DNA from: CAVOEB01 sp965249645
Lineage (GTDB): Bacteria; Pseudomonadota; Alphaproteobacteria; UBA828; JAPUJA01
DNA length: 64,000 bases
Reading direction: 5' to 3'
Assembly: GCA_965249645.1 (NCBI GenBank)
Contig: CBDFML010000012.1
Span: forward strand, 868,001 to 932,000
Of this stretch, positions 60,101 through 64,000 are shown one piece after another. A program made the position numbers and the translations under genes. Numbering within the stretch: the stretch's first letter is position 1; each line of letters starts with the position of its first letter. A model generated the notes under the pieces. That model did no database searches. It saw nothing but the letters and a program-made list of their open reading frames with translations, and was not told the DNA's origin.

Positions 60101-60655
60101 GGGATCGAGCTCTACCAGCACATGCTCGAAGAAGCGGTGAGCGACGTCCGCGCCGCCGGTGAGGGCGCGGCCGCGTCCGCCGTGGCGGACTGGGCGCCTG
60201 AAATCAACATCGGCACGGCGGTTCTGATCCCCGAAGGCTACGTCGCAGACCTCGGCGTACGGCTTAATCTCTACCGGCGGGTTGCCCGGCTCGAGGACCG
60301 GGCCGAAATCGATTCCTTTGCCGCCGAGCTCGTCGATCGCTTCGGGCCGTTGCCCCTCGAGGTCGAGCATTTGCTCGAGATCGTCTCGATCAAGCAACTT
60401 TGCCGTCAGACCGGGATTGCCAAGGTCGAGGCCGGACCAAAGGGTGCGGTACTGGCGTTCCGCAACGATCGCTTTGCCGAGCCCGAACGGCTGATCGATT
60501 TCATCGCGGATCCGGCGAACGACGTAAATTTGCGGCCCGATTATCGTCTCGTCGTGGCCCGTGACTGGGGCAGTGAGGCCGAGCGTTTCGAGGGCGTGAG
60601 TACACTGCTGCGGCGCGTTGCGACACTTGTTCTACCCGAGGCCCCGATCGGATGA
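57131..60655 (+). CDS. mfd: transcription-repair coupling factor
   Basis: 1174-residue translocase that removes stalled RNA polymerase and recruits UvrA. UvrB-like N-terminal region (about 1-350), RNA-polymerase-interacting domain near 490-560 (GDIVVHVDHGIGRYEGLE), RecG-like helicase lobes (Walker A GDVGFGKTE near 650; DEEQHFG box near 749; RGRIGRSKTRAY near 920) and the C-terminal TRCF domain are all recognisable. TTG start inside the sdhE stop (TTGA); no better start upstream. Complete and apparently functional. Confidence 0.95.
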   Translation: MTSPAELFARPGRFLVADAPAGCDAWLLARLLSDGQIGTLLHIARDDARLARTAEVVRFFAPEVELIAVPAWDCLPYDRVSPRPDIESARLVALARLAKFAESPADSAVTAPRLVLTTVNAALQRVPPRTLLTDATRRIAVGGSCPLETLAGFLANNGYHRAGTVVEAGEYAIRGGILDVFPAGASVPVRLDFFGDTIEAMRGFDPVSQRSQEPVSAVELVPVGEVFLDAASLERFRQGYRELFGAVIDDDPLFEAVDAGRSYPGMEHWLPLFHDHLETIFDYLPEMAVNLDSLVEEARDSRLEIIADHYEARRSAPRAQAIEGATYKPVPPERLYLDGSEWERALEGRAVGQFTGFSAPDDERRPVCGAGGRPARDFAPERNEQDERLYDAVRDYLHEARAADKRVVIAGYSAGTLDRLAKLLGENGITGLTAVESWRETQALSRDSVALTVLGLENGFETSDLLLLGEQDILGDRLTRARVRRRRAENFLADASELAEGDIVVHVDHGIGRYEGLEILDVAGAPHDCLRLIYDGNDKLFLPVENIEVISRYGPPESLVALDKLGGVAWQARKSRLKKRIHDMAVQLIAVAAARELHPAPVLTPPPGLYDRFCVHFPYVETEDQARAIDDTLADLASGRPMDRLVCGDVGFGKTEVALRAAFVVAMAGKQVAIVVPTTLLCRQHFQSFTERFAGLPVRIEQLSRLVTGKTTNAAREGLVSGDVDIVIGTHALLGKQIAFAELGLLVIDEEQHFGVAHKERLKRLRTNVHVLTLTATPIPRTLQLALTGVREMSVIATPPIDRLAVRTYILPYDPVVLREAILREHYRGGQTFYVCPRVSDIDGVAKRIRALVPEVRVAIAHGQMPARRLEDVMAGFYERSHDVLVVTTIIESGLDIPTVNTMIVHRADMFGLAQLYQLRGRIGRSKTRAYAYLTLQPDRALSEAAEKRLEVLHRLDSLGAGFSLASHDLDIRGAGNLLGEEQSGQIREVGIELYQHMLEEAVSDVRAAGEGAAASAVADWAPEINIGTAVLIPEGYVADLGVRLNLYRRVARLEDRAEIDSFAAELVDRFGPLPLEVEHLLEIVSIKQLCRQTGIAKVEAGPKGAVLAFRNDRFAEPERLIDFIADPANDVNLRPDYRLVVARDWGSEAERFEGVSTLLRRVATLVLPEAPIG

Positions 60656-60683
60656 CCAGCCGATTGGGACGCAGCCCTGGCGG

Positions 60684-61016
60684 TCAATCTCCCGCCAGTC
60701 CGTTGACCTTCGCGGCCATGATGAAGTCGTTCTCGTGCAGGCCCTTGATCTTGTGGGTGTAGAACAGCACCTCACAGTAGCCCCAGCCAAAGCTGATGTC
60801 CGGATGGTGGCCCTCGGTCTCGGCCACTGCGCCCACCCGGTTGGCAAAATCGAGCGCGTCGGCGAAGTTTCCGAACGTGTAGCGTCTCTCGATCTTGGTT
60901 GCACCATCGTTGAGCGCCCAGCCGGATGTTTGGGAAAGCAGGTCCTTCGCCTCGTCCGAGGTCAGGGGAGGGACGCCACCGCGGCACGGGACACAGTTCT
61001 TTTCCGTCAGACTCAT
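60684..61016 (-). CDS. phhB: 4a-hydroxytetrahydrobiopterin (pterin-4a-carbinolamine) dehydratase
   Basis: 110-residue enzyme that dehydrates the carbinolamine made by aromatic amino acid hydroxylases. The active-site signature EGHHPDI (about 68-74) has the two catalytic His, and TFGNFADALDFANRVG precedes it. The N-terminal LTEKNCVPCRGG is a common start in bacterial members. No phenylalanine hydroxylase gene is in the window. It is convergent with mfd and divergent from dxr, with 239 bp between this start and dxr that are AT-rich near 61030-61110 and should hold its promoter. Confidence 0.93.
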   Translation of the reverse strand: MSLTEKNCVPCRGGVPPLTSDEAKDLLSQTSGWALNDGATKIERRYTFGNFADALDFANRVGAVAETEGHHPDISFGWGYCEVLFYTHKIKGLHENDFIMAAKVNGLAGD

Positions 61017-61255
61017 CGACTCTTTCCTAACTTATGAAATTTATTTTATATCAGCGTATTAGAGAGCGTTTTTCAGGTCATGCAATAGAATCTATCAATT
61101 TCCGAGAAAAGTCCGATCCTCTGTCCCCGCGCTGGCTTCGCCAGAATGGTCCGCGTCCGATTCCCGGTTGCGTGGCCTGTCACATACTGAAAATATAGCT
61201 GGCACGATAGTGGCGTCCACCGGAGACACCCGACGCGCCGACGGCAGGAGCAAGG

Positions 61256-62467
61256 ATGACCAATTTGGCCCAGGCAGAAATACGGGGTGCGGCTCGGGCG
61301 GACACGTCACCGCGACGGGTCACGATTTTGGGCTCGACGGGCTCGATCGGCTGCAACACGGTCGATCTCATCTTGCGCAATCCCGGCGCCTACGAAGTTG
61401 AGGCGGTGACGGGAAACCAGCGGGTCGACCTGCTCGCCGAGCAGGCCCTCGAATTGCAGCCTCGGATCGCGGTGATTGCCGACGAAACTCTGTATCCGGC
61501 ACTCAAGGCGGCGCTTGCGGGCAGCGACATCGAGGCGGCAGCGGGCCGCGAGGCTCTCAAGGAGGCAGCGGACAGGCCCGTCGACTGGGTTATGGCGGGC
61601 ATTGTGGGTGCCGCCGGGCTGGAGCCGACACTGCGTGCGATTCGTCAGGGCGCGATTGTCGCTCTGGCCAACAAGGAATGCCTCGTCTGCGCGGGTGAAT
61701 TGGTTTTGCGCGAGGTGGAGGCGAGCGGCGCAACCCTGCTGCCGGTCGATTCCGAGCATAACGCGATTTTCCAGGTCTTCGATTTCGACCGCGCCGAGGC
61801 GGTCGACCGGTTGATTCTTACCGCGTCGGGCGGGCCGTTCCGCGACCGCAGCCTGGACGAAATGGCCGGGGTGACGCCGGCCGAGGCCGTCGCCCACCCG
61901 AATTGGGACATGGGGGCGAAAATTTCGGTCGATTCCGCGACCATGATGAACAAGGGCCTCGAGATGATCGAGGCCTTTCATCTGTTTCCGGTCACAATCG
62001 ATCAGGTCGATGTGCTGGTCCATCCACAGTCGGTGGTGCATAGCCTGGTCGCCTATATCGATGGCTCGGTGCTGGCGCAACTGGGCTCGCCCGATATGCG
62101 CACGCCGATTGCCTATACTCTCGGCTGGCCCAATCGGATCGCGGCGCCTTCAGCCAGACTCGATCTGGCCGCGCTCGGTCGGCTCGATTTCCACACCCCG
62201 GACGAGGCACGCTTCCCCGCGCTACGCCTCGCCCGCGCCGCGTTGACGCAGGGCGGGGGCACAGCCACGGTGCTCAACGCGGCAAATGAGGTGGCAGTCC
62301 ACGGCTTCCTTGACGGGCGGATCGGTTTTCTCGACATTGCCGGCGCGGTCGAGGGCACGCTCGAGGCCCTGCCGGACGGTGCGCTGGGTTCACTCGACGA
62401 TGTGCTGGCGCTCGACGGCGAGGCGCGACGGATCGCCGAAGAAATCGTCGCTCGCCGGCGCAACTAG
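61256..62467 (+). CDS. dxr: 1-deoxy-D-xylulose 5-phosphate reductoisomerase
   Basis: Second enzyme of the MEP isoprenoid pathway, 403 residues. NADPH motif LGSTGSIGCNTVDLI (about 24-38), catalytic-loop ALANKECLV (near 138), SEHNAIFQ (metal Glu; near 164) and the substrate-binding NWDMGAKISVDSATMMNKGLE-type region are all present (near 217). The N-terminal 20 residues are longer than usual and may be trimmed. It supplies isoprenoid precursor to the squalene-type synthases immediately downstream, so context is consistent, though a 68-bp gap separates them. Confidence 0.95.
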   Translation: MTNLAQAEIRGAARADTSPRRVTILGSTGSIGCNTVDLILRNPGAYEVEAVTGNQRVDLLAEQALELQPRIAVIADETLYPALKAALAGSDIEAAAGREALKEAADRPVDWVMAGIVGAAGLEPTLRAIRQGAIVALANKECLVCAGELVLREVEASGATLLPVDSEHNAIFQVFDFDRAEAVDRLILTASGGPFRDRSLDEMAGVTPAEAVAHPNWDMGAKISVDSATMMNKGLEMIEAFHLFPVTIDQVDVLVHPQSVVHSLVAYIDGSVLAQLGSPDMRTPIAYTLGWPNRIAAPSARLDLAALGRLDFHTPDEARFPALRLARAALTQGGGTATVLNAANEVAVHGFLDGRIGFLDIAGAVEGTLEALPDGALGSLDDVLALDGEARRIAEEIVARRRN

Positions 62468-62535
62468 CCGGCGCAATCCGCTATAATCCGAGCGCCGCAT
62501 CGTCTCAGTCGGCATCCAGAGCATGGAAATCCATC

Positions 62536-63372
62536 ATGCAGACGGCGCAGACGCGTGAAATCGAGGCCTTGATCGAGGAAAACACGGAGAATTTTCCCGT
62601 GGGATCCTGGCTGATTCCCGCCGATTGCCGGCCCCATGTCCATGCTTTCTACAACTTCGCCCGTCAATCCGACGACATCGCCGATGCGCCAAACTTGAGC
62701 GTCGAGGAAAAGCTCGAGCCCCTGCAACGGGCCCAGAGGGCGCTGGGCCTCGACGAGGCGGCATTGCCCGACTGGGCCGTGCTCTACCATCGCAGTCTGA
62801 TCGAGACCGGAAACAGTCCGCGTCACGGGCGCGATCTTCTTTCCGCCTTCATCCAGGACGCCACCAAGCTGCGCTACCGCGACTGGGACGATCTCATGGA
62901 TTATTGCATACGCTCGGCGGCTTCGGTCGGGCGGGTGATGATGGATATCCACGGTGAAACAGACGCCGATTTCGAGGGCTCGGATGCACTGTGCAACGCG
63001 CTTCAGGTGCTCAATCACCTGCAGGACTGCAAGAAGGATTACCTCGCGCTCGACCGCGTCTATCTGCCTGAAACCTGGCTTGAAGAAGCCGGCGGCTCGG
63101 TCGAGGATCTTGCGCTCGACCGGGCGACGCCTGCGGTGCGCGCCGTGGTCGATCGCTGTCTCGACGGGGTCGACGCGCTGCTTGTGAGCGCTCAGAGCAT
63201 GCCGCCCTCGGTGCGGCGGCGCGGGCTGCGCCTCGAAAGTGCGCTGATCTTGCGCCTGGCGAAACGTCTTGCCCGCCTGCTCCGCGAACGGGATCCGGTT
63301 GCGGGCAAGGTCAAGGTGTCTAAACTCGCCTGGGCGTGGTGCGGCATATGTGCGGTGGCCCGCTCATGGTAA
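62536..63372 (+). CDS. hpnC: hydroxysqualene synthase HpnC
   Basis: Squalene/phytoene-synthase-fold enzyme, 278 residues, that acts after HpnD in making squalene for hopanoids. The first metal motif is SDDIAD (about 36-41), the second is LQDCKKDYLALDRVYLP (about 161-177), and the family-typical ENFPVGSWLIP opens the fold. The second motif is weaker than DxxED, as is usual for HpnC. The stop overlaps the hpnD ATG by 7 bp. Inner-membrane-associated. Confidence 0.92.
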   Translation: MQTAQTREIEALIEENTENFPVGSWLIPADCRPHVHAFYNFARQSDDIADAPNLSVEEKLEPLQRAQRALGLDEAALPDWAVLYHRSLIETGNSPRHGRDLLSAFIQDATKLRYRDWDDLMDYCIRSAASVGRVMMDIHGETDADFEGSDALCNALQVLNHLQDCKKDYLALDRVYLPETWLEEAGGSVEDLALDRATPAVRAVVDRCLDGVDALLVSAQSMPPSVRRRGLRLESALILRLAKRLARLLRERDPVAGKVKVSKLAWAWCGICAVARSW

Positions 63373-64000
63373 GCGCTGCCGACCTCTTCATCCCTGTGAC
63401 CGACGACCCCAAGGCCTATGTCGCCGAGGTGGTTCGCGCCTCGGGCAGCTCCTTCGCCAAACCCATGATGGTGCTGCCTCGCGAAAAGCGCGAGGCCATG
63501 CTGGCGCTTTACGCCTTCTGCCGCGCGACCGACGACGTCGCCGACGAAATCGAGGACCTCGACGAATCATTGCGCCAGCTCAACGCCTGGCGCGACGAGG
63601 TCGAAGCACTTTACACTGGCAATCCGCGCCATCCGGTCGCCATCGCCCTGGCCGGGCCGGTCGAGCGGTTCGGATTGCCCAAGAAATACTTCGTCGAGCT
63701 GCTCAACGGCTTCGACATGGACCGCTCAGGTCAGATGGTGAGGCCGGAACTTGCCACGCTCGAGCAGTACTGCTACCGCGTCGCCTGCTGCGTCGGGCTG
63801 ATTTCAGTCGAGATTTTCGAATACGAGGACACCAAAATTCCCGAATTCGCCGAGCATCTCGGCCACGCGTTCCAGCTAACCAACATTTTGCGCGATATCG
63901 GCGAGGACACGGAGCGCGGCCGGATCTATTTGCCGCTCGAGTTTCTCGATCGCCACGGCATGGCCGACGTGCCTCCGGAAGATCTGATGGCTCACCCCGG
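63366..64000 (+). CDS. hpnD: presqualene diphosphate synthase HpnD (partial, runs off the window)
   Basis: First 211 codons of a squalene-synthase-family enzyme that joins two farnesyl diphosphates. Asp-rich motif 1 is TDDVADEIEDL (near 58) and motif 2 is LRDIGEDTERGRIYLP (near 178-193), the full DxxxD pattern. The MVLPREKREAMLALYAFCR segment is typical of HpnD. ATG overlaps the hpnC end. The frame is open to the last base, so the C-terminal quarter and probably hpnE lie beyond. This pair marks the organism as a hopanoid maker. Confidence 0.93.
   Translation, partial: MVSAADLFIPVTDDPKAYVAEVVRASGSSFAKPMMVLPREKREAMLALYAFCRATDDVADEIEDLDESLRQLNAWRDEVEALYTGNPRHPVAIALAGPVERFGLPKKYFVELLNGFDMDRSGQMVRPELATLEQYCYRVACCVGLISVEIFEYEDTKIPEFAEHLGHAFQLTNILRDIGEDTERGRIYLPLEFLDRHGMADVPPEDLMAHP

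Overview
The window is GC-rich (visibly well above 60%), densely packed chromosomal DNA from an alphaproteobacterium. The best guess is a Rhodospirillales-type lineage, probably aquatic. This rests on the recG / sdhE / mfd neighbourhood, a DUF1489 protein, a DUF502 membrane protein, a D-alanyl-D-alanine carboxypeptidase with a SPOR-like tail, hopanoid hpnC-hpnD genes, an acyl-homoserine-lactone type LuxR, and many genes for oxidative breakdown of amines and acids. The species cannot be named from the sequence. No rRNA, tRNA or CRISPR array was seen.

Layout. (1) 1-4.2 kb: most of a BMP-type (nucleoside-like) ABC importer, with two permeases and a double ATPase, interleaved with a biuret/ureidoacrylate-type cysteine hydrolase. 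(2) 4.3-9.1 kb: a Rieske oxygenase, an extradiol-dioxygenase-like VOC protein, a divergent alpha/beta hydrolase, a probable RidA remnant and a Tat-exported PotD-like binding protein. (3) 9.4-14.5 kb: a quorum-sensing locus that has been wrecked. luxR is intact, luxI is cut after about 74 codons, an IS21-family istA-istB element follows, and then comes a class-III aminotransferase without its N-terminus. Different genes are truncated on the two sides, so sequence was lost. (4) 14.6-24.9 kb: acyl-CoA metabolism, with two CaiB-type CoA-transferases, an acyl-CoA dehydrogenase, a MaoC dehydratase, a GntR/HutC regulator with a visible operator, an MmgE/PrpD protein, a threonine-dehydratase-like PLP enzyme, a carboxyltransferase and an HMG-CoA lyase. 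(5) 24.9-28.5 kb: DUF1489 and bifunctional PutA. (6) 28.5-31.7 kb: an exact-length 1166-bp tandem duplication carrying a choline-kinase-like gene, then a nucleoside hydrolase. (7) 31.8-39.8 kb: a second Rieske oxygenase converging on a four-gene operon of glutamate-synthase-like proteins plus an amine oxidase. (8) 40-50.4 kb: a frameshifted DUF3179 gene, VWA and J-domain proteins, galU-ugd, an amidase, a lone response regulator, a carboxypeptidase, OsmC, and a type III polyketide synthase with an ICMT-like methyltransferase. (9) 50.6-64 kb: a DedA-PAP2-LssY fusion, DUF502, recG, a doubly frameshifted PAS-GGDEF gene, sdhE, mfd, a pterin dehydratase, dxr, hpnC and the 5' part of hpnD.

How the genes fit together. 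The most unusual part is 32.9-39.8 kb. A class-II glutamine amidotransferase, a fused GXGXG + FMN glutamate-synthase subunit, a GltD-like reductase fused to a degenerate copy of the same FMN barrel, and a PuuB/DAO-like amine oxidase form one tight operon, facing a CntA/GbcA-like Rieske oxygenase. By analogy with the N-methylglutamate pathway (MgsABC plus an oxidase), I infer a route in which an amine is loaded onto glutamate and then oxidised. The substrate is unknown. Other points of note are the microhomology-bounded kinase duplication in which one copy has lost the catalytic Asp, the IS-associated loss of AHL synthesis with the receptor kept, and a textbook HutC-type operator between divergent acyl-CoA genes.

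Start codons were moved from the longest open frame where a ribosome site, a homologous N-terminus or a stop/start overlap argued for it. All functions are read from motifs and remembered family features; no database search was run.
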